From Capra hircus (Eukaryota; Chordata; Mammalia; Artiodactyla; Bovidae), in assembly GCF_001704415.2 (NCBI RefSeq), contig NC_030817.1, positions 53,801,550 through 53,865,549 of the forward strand: 64,000 bases of DNA. Reading direction: 5' to 3'. Positions within the stretch are counted from its first letter, which is position 1; each line of letters opens with the position of its first letter. Shown here in pieces: positions 10,916-20,949 of this stretch. The notes under the pieces are model-generated. The model ran no database searches and was not told where the DNA came from. It saw only the letters and a list, made by a program, of their open reading frames with translations. The position numbers were made by a program, and so were the translations under genes.

Positions 10916-11074
10916 TTTAAAGCGCTTGTTTCTGCTTTTTCCATTCCATTCCCCCTACCACCTCCCTGGGCCCTCATCCATGGTGCTTGGACACTGGCAG
11001 AGCCTCCTCACCAACATTCCTTCCTTCTTCCAATCCACCCCACACTGACGACAAGTGGAGAGTTCCCCCAGCAC

Positions 11075-11205
11075 CAGCTTCTTTTAATGCCGTCCCCTGC
11101 TGGAGGACCTTCACTAGCTACCCACGGGCTGCAGGACAGTGTTCAAATTCCTTCTCTTGGCAGACAGGAGCCTCTACATTCTGGCCTCAACTTAAGTTTT
11201 CTAGG
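11075..11205 (+). mobile_element. L2 LINE fragment
   Basis: The run CTTCACTAGCTACCCACGGG, CTGCAGGACAGTGTTCAAAT, TCCTTCTC and TCTACATTCTGGCCTCAAC follows the L2 3' region (..TGGCTCCC..CAGGATAAAGTCCAAACTCCTT..CATGATCTGGCCCC). It is strongly diverged. Confidence 0.5.
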
Positions 11206-11254
11206 CACTAAAAATAAGAGGTTTTGTTGTTGTTGATTTTCAGCCTTCTGTTTA

Positions 11255-11439
11255 TGGGACACTTCTATACTCCTGAAACAGCATTAAGCACTTCATCTGA
11301 GTCAGTTCTCAGGAGAGTCCTATGAAGCCCTCTTATGTTCACTTCACAGATGAGAGAATGAGGCCGGCAGAGAAGAAGGAACTAGAGAAGGCTGTACGTT
11401 TAGTCAGTGGCGGCTTCAGTATTTCAACCCAGGTCTTCT
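11255..11439 (+). mobile_element. MIR SINE fragment
   Basis: Blocks in MIR order: AGCATTAAGCACTTCATCTG, CAGGAGAGTCCTATGAAG, TTCACTTCACAGATGAGAGA and ATTTCAACCCAGGTCTTCTG. The 3' side is cut by the Bov-tA insertion whose TSD begins at 11440. Confidence 0.65.
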
Positions 11440-11449
11440 GATACTAAAG

Positions 11450-11675
11450 GGGCTTCCCAGGTGGCGCTAGTGGTAAAGAACTTGCCTGCCAGTGCAGAAG
11501 ACATAAGAGATGCAGGTTCAATTCCTGGGATGGGAAGATCCCTTGGATGAGGGTATGGCAACCCTCTCCAGGATTCCTGCCTGGAGAATCCCATGGACAG
11601 AGGAGCCTTAGGGTCTACAGTTCCTGGGGTTTCAAAAAGTTGGACACGACTGAAGCAACTTAGCACACACTTAAT
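11450..11675 (+). mobile_element. Bov-tA SINE with 10-bp TSD
   Basis: The tRNA-like head GGGCTTCCCAGGTGGCGCTA opens the element. It is followed by GGTTCAATTCCTGGGATGG (the B-box region), CTGGAGAATCCCATGGACAG and the 3' end GTTGGACACGACTGAAGCAA. Flanks GATACTAAAG (11440-11449) and GATATTAAAG (11676-11685) agree at 9 of 10 bases. Inserted into the end of a MIR. Confidence 0.95.
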
Positions 11676-11685
11676 GATATTAAAG

Positions 11686-12089
11686 CTCACGCTCATAACC
11701 ACCTCTTACCACGGCCCTTCTGCTAGGTTCAGCCTCTCCTGTACGCTGTCCTCCACACGGTCCTGGGGCTGCCACCTCCTTTTTACTCCGCCCTCTCTGT
11801 TCATTTCCTGCTTCTTTTAGGAAGCTCCATTCCTAGGGTGTGCTCCCCAAATTTTCAAACCCAAGGATCACTCAGGCAGGAGATGGGGTTCTGACTCCCA
11901 CCACCTGCTGTTCAGCCCCAGGGAGATGGCTGGAGGAGCGTCCTCACAGGGCCACTGGGTGAATCCCCCCACTCGTTCTCATAGAGATCCCTGGTCCTTT
12001 CCCCCTAGCTCCCCTCAATTGTCTTCCCTCATGATGCCATTCTTGACACCTCCCTGGCCTCTGCTGGGTCGAGTTCTAGCTGTTTGATA
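11686..12089. other. Unique non-coding stretch, nothing recognised
   Basis: Moderately GC-rich DNA with no repeat or exon that I can name. Confidence 0.4.
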
Positions 12090-12190
12090 ATGCATTCTCT
12101 TTCCGTAGTTACATAGATGATCTTGCAAGGACAGTCATATGTATTTTTGTACCTTAAGTAGCCAGTTCAGTTCCTAGCACATAGAAGGAA
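12090..12190 (+). mobile_element. Possible L2 3'-end relic
   Basis: CAGTTCCTAGCACATAGAAG followed by GAACACC resembles the L2 terminus (CAGTGCCTGGCACATAGTAGGTGCTC). The upstream part is only loosely similar. Confidence 0.35.
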
Positions 12191-12385
12191 CACCAGAATC
12201 ACCAATTTAAATTAAATAGAAATGTGTCTGCCTAAGCAAAATTTTGCTTCAAATTCCTAAGTGGAAAAGCCAATAAAGGTTTCTTCCCCCACCCCCCCCT
12301 CAGCCCGCCCCCTCCACTACAAGTCTAGTAAAAGCCTTATTATAAAGGAATGGTGAAGTATCATTTTACAAGTTGCTGCCATGAG

Positions 12386-12446
12386 CATATATACATGCAT
12401 GCATGAATGCACATGTGCATACAAACACACACATACACACACACAG
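12386..12446. repeat. Degenerate (CA)n / (CATG)n microsatellite
   Basis: TACATGCATGCATGAATGCA merges into ACACACACATACACACACAC. The array is interrupted and so probably old. Confidence 0.85.
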
Positions 12447-13384
12447 AAGCTGAGAGAAGCTGGTGCTTGGTGGCAAAGTGCAGAAAAGAAGATAAGATCA
12501 CCACGCTGCAGAAGAAGGTGAGTCACATGATGATGTGGGTAACCCCAAGCACACACGATATCCTCGGCAAGGCCTAGCTCAAATCTAACCACATCATCTT
12601 TTCATGAAGCAGATATGAAAAAAATACGACTAAAACAATTACACAAAAGGTGGTTTAATACTTCTTGCCTCGATGGTATCAAAGCTACTGACTCTGGGGC
12701 TACACTTGGGGAAACAACTCTCTGAGATAAGGAGATGAACTATCTGTTCAAGAGAAGGCACAGGAAGCCGAGGGGACCAGGCAACACATAATGAAACAGC
12801 TTGTGGCCAACACGCCATCTAAACCCAAGTGTCCTCAGGCGGCATGGGTTGTGTAAGCAGAGGAAGCCGAACCCACCCTTGTCTCAAAGTGAAGACTTTG
12901 TGGGTGACGATCTCTGTGCGTGTGTGTGTCCTCACCACACATGATGGCTGAAGTGAAATTCACAGCTCCCCCACCTGTGGCTGAGATGGATGTAAAAGGA
13001 AAAGGTTGCAAAGGTGAGATTGTTGTCATGCAGCAGCCTCGAAGTCCCTTTCTGGTGTGTGACTCGCTTGCTGAATGGCTAGTGGCCCATGAATGCAAAC
13101 TGAGATACCAGCATGGACAGATCAGGATGCTGATATCCTGGTATCCTGACGTAGTTAAGTCTGAATTCTCCGAGGGACAGACGATGATGGTCTTTCTCCT
13201 CTTTGAAGCTTGACTAATACCTGGCCCGTGTTTTATGGCAACATGGTTTCCTTTATCAGACTTCACTCTTCTCCAGTTCCCCAAGTAATCTTTGAATGAT
13301 TGGGAAGTCTCCCACAACTAAAGAATGTGCCAGCTGTGATGGGCTGCAGGGCATTTAGACCCCAAGCTTTACAGGCTAAAAGAG
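12447..13384. other. Unique non-coding stretch, nothing recognised
   Basis: Frames of 160 codons (minus, 12835-13317) and 97 codons (plus, 12920-13213) overlap in antisense. Neither shows a known domain, and the minus frame reads through a THTHRDRH repeat made by a GTGTGT run. Treated as chance. Confidence 0.45.
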
Positions 13385-13545
13385 TAGCTACTGAATCCCA
13401 GCTCTGCATCAGTCCTTTGGGGCAGGTTACTTAGCCTACATCTCAGCTTTCTCATATATAAAATGGGAATAGCAGAAACTTTCTCCCAGTTAAGTCTCCT
13501 TTAGGAAATATGAGTTAATTCCTGAAAAGTACATAGCACTTTAAC
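13385..13545 (-). mobile_element. MIR SINE fragment
   Basis: Antisense MIR blocks in order: ACTGAATCCCAGCTCTGC, GGCAGGTTACTTAGCCTACA, CTCAGCTTTCTCATATATAA, AATGGGAATAGC and AAAGTACATAGCACTTT. Confidence 0.65.
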
Positions 13546-13756
13546 TTTTCTTTTTTTCATGAGCACAAAGTTAGACCTTACTAAATGGAGCTATAAATAT
13601 TACCACCATCATTATAAACCATTCAAACTCTTCTGATGTCGAGAGGAGGATCTGTAGGTCCAGAGTTGGTGATTTATTCCCAGACAATTACTCTTGAGTG
13701 ATCCAGTAGTTATTGCCCGTGCTAGATAATGACCAGATTGAAGGTAGTAACACTTG

Positions 13757-13830
13757 TAAGTGTCTGAGTCAGGGGCAGAACTCGGATCTACTGATTCACA
13801 GGCCAGAGCCTGAACCTATGTACCACGCTG
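13757..13830 (+). mobile_element. MIR SINE 3' fragment
   Basis: GTAAGTGTCTGAGTCAGGGG, CAGAACTCGGATCTACTG and GTACCACGCTG follow the MIR order GTAAGTGGCAGAGCCGGGATTCGAACCC..CCACTACGCTG. Confidence 0.5.
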
Positions 13831-15194
13831 GCACCATGTACTGTTGAATTTCTTATTGAGTGGTCACTTTTTTCCAACCAGGTCTTAAGCCTGTACCTTA
13901 AGTAGGCACCTTCTACTTCTGAAGTTTCTCCAGCGTGCACACATCATATGTGCTGGATAAATGCTTGTTAGCCAGCTGATTGTTTGCAAAGATCACAACT
14001 GATTTTCAAGGCAACACGTTTCTCCCCTACAGCACTATGTCCTCATCATTTTGGAAAACTCATCCAAGGAGGAGTTGTGTTAATGTGCATCAGAGGGAAA
14101 CATTCCACCCTGTTTTGGAAGACAGCTATAGCTTGGTCCAGATTGCAGGCACAATAATTAGAGACACTTGTAATTTGACTGATGCTCTAAAGCCCCAAAG
14201 CACTTACTGAAGCCACCTTTGTCCTTGCACATTAGGGTTTTTGTCACTCCATGTCAAAATGGCCAAGCTGCTTTCTGATGGGTCTGCCTTCTCATAGACC
14301 AGATGTGAGGGTCTAGATGCTAGTCTGCCAAATCTATCATCAGAAGGGAACTCAGCACCAGCCCTTCTGAAAGCCCAGTGTGTTATATAGATAGCTGGCT
14401 CTACATAGGATATTCTAATAAACACTGCTGTTATTTTTATTGTCTTGTACCATACTAAATGTTTCTTATAAGTTGGCCTTTACATAAACCACCATGACCT
14501 ACATGTTTAATTCAGATCTTTATTTTCTGTTTCACAAACCTGTTTAATTTAACATCACTGCAAAAATCTTAACTGAATGTACATGATGTTCTGTTGGTAC
14601 TAAACGTTTCAGGCTAGACTTTTATAGTTAGCATTGAGGGGGGAGGTGGTCACCAGAGGAGCACAAAAGAGCATGGGTCATAGCTTGGAAGTGCCTTAGA
14701 GAGTTCTTGCCCTCACAGCTGACATCCTCTCATTGTTGCACTGATTTTTCTCCTGTTCTTGACCTCTGCCCTGTTCCCAGTAATATTGGTAAAGTAAGAT
14801 GAATAAGTGGCTTTGTCTATAATGAAATGGGAGAGGTCTGACTTTCACTAAAACTCTTCAAGGTATTAAACATACGAGGGGTAGATAGCAAGGTGAACCT
14901 TAACACTGATCATATGGATACAGACAGGTGTTCCTTGGAGGCTCCAAGAGGCAGGAGTTCACTTCAGGTCTGGGACTGAGCCCTGCCAGCCCCACCAAGA
15001 GACATACTCCTTTCCAGAATCTGCCAATCCATCCTCTGCTTCCCAAGGTCTACTCAGAGCCTCTGAAGCTGGGGATGGTTAAGAGGCATGACACAGGCCC
15101 GATAATTTCTGTGACACTTCACTGTCCACCACTTTTCTAACAGCACTGGAGTAGACTTTGCACAGGACCCTGAAGACCCTGTCTGAATGTACAC
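13831..15194. other. Unique non-coding stretch
   Basis: Only a short L2/MIR-like 3' end (TGCTGGATAAATGCTTGTTA, near 13952-13971) is suggested. The AT-rich part 14390-14640 has no repeat signature and no long frame. Confidence 0.45.
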
Positions 15195-15508
15195 TGCCCA
15201 AAATGGTCAGACAGATGGCTACTGAGCAGCTACAACGTGGCTAGTCCAATCTGAGCAGTGTTATAAACATAAAACACACACTGGATGTTGATCACATAGT
15301 ACTTAAAAAAAAACAATGTAAAATATGTCAGTATTTTTTTTTATATTGGGGGGATGATAATATTTTGGGTGTACTGGGTTAAATGTTTTATTAAGATTAA
15401 TAAGATTAATTTCCTCTGTTTCTTTTCACTTTTAAAAACGGCTATGAGAATATTCAAAATTACAAATGTGGCTTGCGTGATATTTCTACTGGACAGCACC
15501 ACTCTAGA
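15195..15508. mobile_element. Ancient non-autonomous DNA transposon (hAT-like)
   Basis: The left edge ACTGCCCAAAATGGTC and the right edge CTACTGGACAGCACC are approximate inverted copies of the CTGTCCAATA..TATTGGACAG termini of an old mammalian DNA transposon. Inside are GGCTACTGAGCAGC, AAAACAATGTAAAATATGTC, GATGATAATATTTTGGGTGT and AATTTCCTCTGTTTCTTTTC, the order I remember for that family. I do not commit to a subfamily name. No transposase is encoded. Confidence 0.65.
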
Positions 15509-15579
15509 CAACTACCAGAAAACTTGTTTCCATCCAAGTACATATTCACCCAGTGAAAAACACAGCTCTCAGCTCCTCG

Positions 15580-15835
15580 TCACACTGAGCAGGCAGCCCA
15601 CGCTCCTACCTGTGAGGTAGGTGATGCCAAGCTACATGGGCTCTGCCTGCCTCTCCAGCTTCCCTCTGGGGGCTCCCTTCAGTCATGCAGCCATTCTTCT
15701 CAACACTCTCCAGGCTTGCACCAGGCTCAAGGGCTTTGCAGGCTGTTCTCTCTCTCTGAGATCCTTTCCGTCATCTGTTTTTCTCGTCTGGGCCTCATCT
15801 CACATGTCACCTCCTCAGAGAGGCCTTCCCTTCCT
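15580..15835 (+). mobile_element. L2 LINE fragment
   Basis: L2 3'-region landmarks occur in order: CACCAGGCTCAAGGGCTTTG, CAGGCTGTTCTCTCTCTCTG, TCACATGTCACCTCCTCAGA and GAGGCCTTCCCTTCC. It ends directly against an MLT1 LTR at 15838. Non-coding. Confidence 0.6.
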
Positions 15836-15837
15836 TC

Positions 15838-16278
15838 CTGTGGTAGGCAGGATAATGGCTCCCCAAAGAGGTCCATGTCCTACTGCCTGGAACCTGTTGT
15901 TATGTTATCTTACAAGGCAAAAGAGAATTTCCAGATACAATTAAGTTAGTCAGATATCCCAGATTATCTGAGCAGACCCAAAATCATCACAGGGGTCCTT
16001 ACAAGGAAAAGAAGAAGGTAAAGGAGAGAGACAAAGAAAGCAATGTGATGACACAGAAGAGGTCAGAGACTTGCAGGTCTGGAGCCAAGAAATGCAGGCA
16101 GCCTTCAGAAGATGGAAAAAGCCAGAAAAGGATTCCTCCCTAGAGTCGCCAGAAGGAACACAGACCTGCCAACCCATTTTAGACCTCTGACCTCCAGAAT
16201 AATAAGACAATGAATTTCCACTGTTTGAAGCCAAAATAATTATGGTAATTGGTTACAGTAGCAATAGGAAACTAATAT
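15838..16278 (+). mobile_element. MLT1 solo LTR (ERVL-MaLR)
   Basis: Nearly the full LTR is readable: AGGCAGGATAATGGCTCCCC, GGTCCATGTCCTACTGCCTG, CAAGGCAAAAGAGAATTTCC, AGATTATCTGAGCAGACCC, GGGGTCCTTACAAGG, AGAAGGAACACAGACCTGCC, CCTCTGACCTCCAGAATAAT and a 3' end near GCAATAGGAAACTAATA. MaLRs are very old, non-autonomous endogenous-retrovirus relatives. Only the LTR is present, with no internal coding part. Confidence 0.9.
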
Positions 16279-16359
16279 GCATCCTCATCTGAGACTATGC
16301 ACTACCCAGCCCCCAGTTCCTCCATTCCATTCTTCTAGGTTTTTCTTTCCATACCATTT

Positions 16360-17487
16360 CAGTTCAGTTCAGCCACTCAGCCATATGCAACTTTTTGTGA
16401 CCCTACGGACTGTAGCACACCAGGCTTCCCTGTCCATCACCAACTCCTGGAGCTTGCTCAAACTCATGTCCCTAGAGTTGCTGATGCCCTCCAACCATCT
16501 CATCCTCTGTCGTCCCCTTCTCCTCCTGCCTTCAATCTTTCCCAGCATCAGGGTTTTTCCAATGTGTCAGTTCTTCACATCAGGCGGCCAAAGTATGGCA
16601 CTTCAGCTTCAGCATCAGTCCTTCCAATGAATATTCGGGACTTATTTCCTTCAGGACTAACTGGTTTGATCTCCTTGCTGTCCAAGAGACTCTCAAGAGT
16701 CTTCTCCAACACCACAGTTCAAAAGCATCAATTCTTCGATGCTCAGCTTTCCTTACGGTCCAACTCTCATATCCATACGCAACTACTGGAAAAACCATAG
16801 CTTTGACTATACAGATCTTTGTTGGTAAATTAATGTCTCTGCTTTTTAATATGCTGTCTAGGTTTGTCATAGGTTTTCTTCCAAGGAGCAAGTGTCTTTT
16901 AATTTCATGGTTGCAGTTACCACCTGTAGCGATTTGTAGCAGCCCAAGAAAATATAGTCTCTATTTCCATTGTTTCCTCATCTATTTGCCATGAATTGTT
17001 GGGACCAGATGTCATTATCTTAGTTTTCTGAATATTGAACTTTAAGCCAAGCTTTTCACTCTCCTCTTTTACTTTCATCAAGAGGCTCTTTAGTTCCTCT
17101 TCGCTTTCTGCCATAAGGGTGGTGTCATCTGCATATCTGAGGTTATTGATATTTCTCCCTGCAAACTTGATTCCAGCTTGTGCTTCATCCAGCCCAGCGT
17201 TAGCATGATGCACTCTGCATATTGAGTTAAATAAGCAGGGTGACAATACACAGCCCTGATGTACTTAGTCCTTTCCCAATTTGGAACCAGTCTGTTGTGC
17301 CATGTCCAGTTCTAACTGTTGCTTCTTGACCTGCATACAAATTTTCCAGGAGGCAGATAATGTGGTCTGATATTACCATTTCTTTAAGAATTTTCTACAG
17401 TTTGTTGTGATCCACACAGTCAAAGGCTTTAGTGTAGTCAATGAAACAGAAGTACATGTTCTGGAATTCTCTTGCTTTTTCTATGAT
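16360..17487 (-). mobile_element. BovB LINE, 5'-truncated, copy 4
   Basis: About 1.13 kb of antisense BovB from the AGTTCAGTTCAGCC 3' tail to the motif A region (CTCTTGCTTTTTCTATGATT). Its length and truncation point are close to copy 2, but point differences show it is a separate insertion. Confidence 0.95.
16580..17487 (-). pseudogene. BovB reverse transcriptase pseudogene, copy 4
   Basis: Minus-strand blocks include motif A (CFIDYTKAFDCVDHNKL, 17395-17460), a motif B remnant (MSPCLFNS near 17225-17246), motif C with YADD near 17121-17132, and C-terminal sequence (AYGYESWTVRKAEHRRIDAF, near 16715-16780). Frame changes near 16900 and 17250 break the coding sequence. Confidence 0.9.
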
Positions 17488-17494
17488 TCTGCCT

Positions 17495-17560
17495 TGTGAA
17501 CTAGTGCCTGGCACACAATCTCTGCTCCTTGGTGTGAATAAATAGTTGGTGGATGAATCA
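17495..17560 (+). mobile_element. Possible L2/MIR 3'-end relic
   Basis: CTAGTGCCTGGCACACAATC and GTGAATAAATAGTTGGTGGA resemble the terminal GTGCCTGGCACATAG..AATAAATGTTTGTTGAATGA of L2. It lies directly behind the BovB. Confidence 0.4.
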
Positions 17561-18003
17561 GTCAATAAATGACAGACACTGGCTACAGGGAAGATTTTCT
17601 TTTTCAACCAAATAGATAACATCTGAAAAATTTTAGAGAAAAATTACACCCAAGCAGGTGAAATAAAGACTACCAACAGACACTGAAGAGTGCTCACTAT
17701 TCACATGGTATCATGATGGTACTGCAGAGACACAAAGAACCTAATGATCCTGTCTCTCCTACAGTCTCTGTAAGAGACACACGCACGGGCACATGAAAAA
17801 GTTATGACCAGCAGGGGGATGCCGAACTGTCGGGGTAAAATGACTGGTGAGGCATTAGGCATGTACAGTGGTGCACTGGCAAACCAGCTATCAAAACAAT
17901 AATCATGATGACAACAAAATCCTGATCTGTAGTGCGTGCCAATTTCTGTGGTGTAAAGACTCTTACTATGACTGATTTCAAGCCACAACTGTAATGTCCT
18001 CTG
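17561..18003. other. Unique non-coding stretch, nothing recognised
   Basis: No repeat or exon is recognised. The last dozen bases (17991-18003) serve as the left TSD of the inverted BovB that follows. Confidence 0.4.
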
Positions 18004-18223
18004 TTACCCGCTTCTCCTCCTGCCGTCAATCTTTTTCCAGCATCAGGGTAATTTCCACTGAAAGGAAAGGGGGTGACAGAGGATGAGATGGTTGGATGCT
18101 GTCATCGATTCAATGGACTCGAGCTTGAGCAAACTGAGAGATAGTGAAGGTCAGGGAAGCCTGGCGTGCTGCCGTGCATGCGGTTATAAAGAGCCCGACA
18201 CGACTTAGCAACTGAACAACATA
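18004..18223 (+). mobile_element. BovB 3' end with 5' inversion (twin priming)
   Basis: The segment from about 18008 to 18061 is BovB in minus orientation (CTTCTCCTCCTGCCGTCAAT, TTTTTCCAGCATCAGGGT). From about 18069 to 18218 it is BovB in plus orientation (GGGGTGACAGAGGATGAGAT through CCGACACGACTTAGCAACTG). In an intact BovB the two segments are directly consecutive, so one insertion has its 5' part flipped. Flanks GTAATGTCC and GCAATGTCC (17991-17999, 18224-18232) look like the TSD. This is the classic outcome of twin-primed target-primed reverse transcription. Confidence 0.85.
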
Positions 18224-18235
18224 GCAATGTCCCTG

Positions 18236-18870
18236 AACATGGCTATATACAAGCAGGGTCTTGTTGAGGAGGTGGGATTCCAACTGGATATGAAAATATT
18301 TGTAGACTGATGATGTTCTCAGGAGGGGGCATGAGGCCTGATGCACACAAATGCAAGAATCTCTCCAGGGCTGCAAAGTGGGGTCTCAGTAGTCCCTGTG
18401 GCTCCAGTGGGTTTCCTGTCCTTGAGACAAACAGAAAAAAGCTTCTACCAGAACTCACACAGAAGAGGGCTTCCTGGAGACATGCAGGAGCAGAGAATCT
18501 TACTGCCAGGAGGACTGGGATGATATTTCAGGCCAGCACTAATTTAATGAGAATGAGCATGGGGGAGAGCTAAGATTTCAGAACACCAATGCTGAGGGAT
18601 GAACAGTGAAAGAAGTCTGTGTTCAGTGGTCTGAATATAGAATACCCAGATCTGAACTAGGCTGACGTCCTCACTCATTCTGCCTCTCGTACTCTTGATG
18701 GATTGATGCCACTCTATGTAGTTCCCCACATTCCTAGCCTAAAGATGAGCTGCCAAGTGAATTTGGCACAGTCCACTCAAGGTTCTCAAAGTGACCCTTT
18801 CTAAAATCTCCATTGTCATCAAGGCCTCATCCTCCATAATTTGTAAGGCTGGGAGAGATGGTTCTGAGAA
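18236..18870. other. Unique non-coding stretch
   Basis: Nothing is recognised with confidence. Short stretches (GGGTCTTGTTGAGGAGGTGG and TTCCTGGAGACATGCAGGAG) faintly resemble antisense L2, but too weakly to annotate. Confidence 0.35.
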
Positions 18871-18874
18871 TCCT

Positions 18875-18912
18875 AGCGTGGTATTTAAGAGGCTACTGTA
18901 TAGGGCCAGATG
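18875..18912 (-). mobile_element. MIR SINE, left part (split by Bov-tA)
   Basis: GGTATTTAAGAGGCTACTGT corresponds to the antisense MIR start (GTGGTTAAGAGC..). The element resumes at 19124. Confidence 0.5.
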
Positions 18913-19123
18913 GTAGGTCTGTGTACTAAGTTGCTTCAGTCGTGTCCAATTCTTTGTGACCCCATGGACTGTAGCCCACCAGGCTCCTCTGTTCATGGAA
19001 TTCTCCAGGCAAGAATATTGGAGTGGGTTGCTTTTCCAAGGGATCTTCCTGACCCAGGGATTGAACCCATGTCTACTGCAATGGCAAGCAGATTCTTCAC
19101 CACTAGGAGCATCTGGGAAACAC
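18913..19123 (-). mobile_element. Bov-tA SINE inside a MIR
   Basis: The BovB-type tail TTGCTTCAGTCGTGTCCAAT is at the left, the tRNA-derived head (GGGATTGAACCCATGTCTAC to GCATCTGGGAAACAC) at the right. Imperfect flanks AGGGCCAGATGG (18902-18913) and AGGGTCACATGA (19124-19135) agree at 9 of 12 bases and are the likely TSD. Confidence 0.94.
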
Positions 19124-19312
19124 AGGGTCACATGATACCCAGATTCAAATGCTGATTCTGCCACTTACCAGAGAAGTGGAACTAGGACTATAGGCTCCTC
19201 ATATGGAAAATGCTAGTAATAATATCTTTCTCATACTGTTTTGTGAGGATTATAAGATGCATAAAATACATGCAGCACCATGGATGAGGCATAGTAAGGG
19301 CCTGGCCAATAT
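19124..19312 (-). mobile_element. MIR SINE, right part
   Basis: Antisense MIR continues in order: CCCAGATTCAAATGCTGATT, CTGCCACTTACC, GGCTCCTCATATGGAAAATG, GTTTTGTGAGGATTATAAGA, CATAGTAAGGGCC. It pairs with 18875-18912 as one element. Confidence 0.7.
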
Positions 19313-20314
19313 GCACAAAGATGTAAAAGTCATGTATTTCTCTTTCTCTAGGTCCTTCCAGATAGAAGCTAGTTTCCAAATAAGCTTTGCAGGCCATCCA
19401 GAGCCACCTGTCCACTGCCTTCACCCTGAGAAGGAAGGCCGTCTTCACACCCCTCTAGACACCCAGTCTGACACTCTCCCAGGCCCATGCCTTCCTTGTT
19501 GATCACTTTAAGAGCACACATTTGTTGTGTGCAGGGGAGATGTTTTCCTGGCTTTGGGTGTGTTTCAATGAAGGACAAAGATGAGGCCATTATGTGAACA
19601 CAGGGGCAACAATGAAAACAAGACCGCTTTCTGAAAAGCACTGAAAAGCTTTCTTTTGCCTGAATGGCCATTATTTTCATTCTTTCTCCTCCACACAAAG
19701 CACCAGGGCCCACTTCATTCAGGCTGTTGCCCAGGGAGTGGGTGTGAAGATGTGGTACACACAAAAGAAGTAACGTGTTTCTGTTGTCAGGTCTCTTGTT
19801 CAGTGCTCTGCGAGGTGGACCAAGCCTCACTGCCAGCCCCACTGCTTGAATCATCAGGAAAAACAGTGCACACACATATATAAATATAAAAACCCTACCT
19901 AATCCTTGACACGGTTACATGACGATTTACAAGCAGGAGCTGGATTTCAAAAGTCGGCAGAATATAAAAGCGCAGTGTTCTCCGAAGATGTTGGCAACTT
20001 GTCATCCCCTTTGACAATTTGAAGCGTCAATCCAGCCACTTGGGAAATGCTGTTCCTCTTGCCCCCAAGGAAGGGGGGAGGAGTGCTTGATCCAGGGGGG
20101 TCTCTGGGCATGAGGGCAAGCAGGTGGGAGAGTTAGCAGCCCTGTCCTTGGAGACGAGGGCAGGTGGGGGGGCATGTTTAAGGTACCTGAATACTAGGGA
20201 ATTTTGGTCCCAGTGTCCAATCACACAACTCAAAGTAAGAGAGAACCACTGTTTCCTACTCAGAGTTTTCTGAAAATAAAAAGCAACATCCAATAGTGGG
20301 AGGAAGGAAATTTT
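19313..20314. other. Unique non-coding stretch, nothing recognised
   Basis: No repeat family is seen. A 168-codon minus-strand frame (19369-19875) has no domain, is rich in cysteine and histidine without regular spacing, and lacks codon periodicity that I can see by eye. Treated as chance. Confidence 0.45.
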
Positions 20315-20336
20315 GGCATTCTGCAAGCTTTCCCTT

Positions 20337-20434
20337 CCGTGTTGTTGTTCAGTTGCTAGGTCGTGTCCGACTCTTTACGGCTCCATGAACCACAGCACGC
20401 CAAACTTCCCTGTCCTTCACCACCTCCCGGAGTG
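20337..20434 (-). mobile_element. BovB 3' stub (98 bp) with 22-bp TSD
   Basis: The insert is only the terminal BovB 3' end: GTTGTTGTTCAGTTGCTAGG, TCGTGTCCGACTCTTTACGG, CCACAGCACGCCAAACTTCC, CACCACCTCCCGGAGT. The 22 bp at 20315-20336 (starting GGCATTCTGCAAGC) recur at 20435-20456 with about two differences. This is a fully formed but extremely short target-primed insertion. Confidence 0.93.
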
Positions 20435-20488
20435 GGCATTCTGCCAGCTTTCCTTTATTAAAGACAATTCAGTGGCTTTGGCTCATAG

Positions 20489-20489
<1 letters not shown>

Positions 20490-20521
<32 letters not shown>

Positions 20522-20556
20522 TGTGTGTGTCTGTGTGTGTCTGTGTGTGAGAGAGA
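20490..20556. repeat. (TG)n microsatellite with TC interruptions
   Basis: About 15 uninterrupted GT units run from 20491 to 20520, then three CTGTGTGTGT blocks, then a short GAGAGAGA end. The long pure block suggests length polymorphism. Confidence 0.97.
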
Positions 20557-20699
20557 TTTTTCTTCCCCACAACAGTTTTCCTCTCTCCTTCGAACTTTTG
20601 TCAAAACAGTCACTGTGCCAACCAGATAGAAAGCTCTGAGAACCTCTCTTCTGGATCACTGCACAGTTCTGGAGAAAGGGAAGTGGTTCTTGATAATGT

Positions 20700-20795
20700 C
20701 TCAGCTCCCTGAGGGCCAGGCTCTGCCACGCTTCCCATTAGGTCTCGCCAGAGCCCAGCCTGTGCCAACACTGTGTTTGCTGAGTGAGCTGCTGA
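20700..20795 (+). mobile_element. L2 LINE 3'-end relic
   Basis: CTCAGCTCCCTGAGGGCCAG, CCAGAGCCCAGCCTGTGCC and TGTTTGCTGAGTGAGCTGCT match the L2 3' terminus in order. Confidence 0.45.
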
Positions 20796-20949
20796 AAGAT
20801 CAACACCATGGCATCATGGTGGCATTTTCCTGATTTCAGTCTCTGTGAGGCCCTGTCGGAGGAACCCCTGGCCCAGCTACTTGAACCTCAGTGGGCAGCC
20901 TGTCCCTATGTCATTCAGCCATAAAATCACATTTAAGAACCTATACCCA

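Noticed and set aside
12835..13317. 160-codon minus-strand open frame opposed by a 97-codon plus frame
   Set aside because: Includes low-complexity THTHRDRH from a GTGTGT run and has no known content on either strand.
15838..16278. Intact endogenous retrovirus
   Set aside because: Only an MLT1 solo LTR is present, with no gag, pol or env remnant beside it.
19369..19875. 168-codon minus-strand open frame
   Set aside because: No domain, no ordered motif, no homologue that I recognise. Within chance expectation for 64 kb read in six frames.
19962..19975. Promoter with a TATAAAAG box
   Set aside because: The octamer occurs, but there is no CpG island, initiator context or downstream gene. Such words are frequent by chance.
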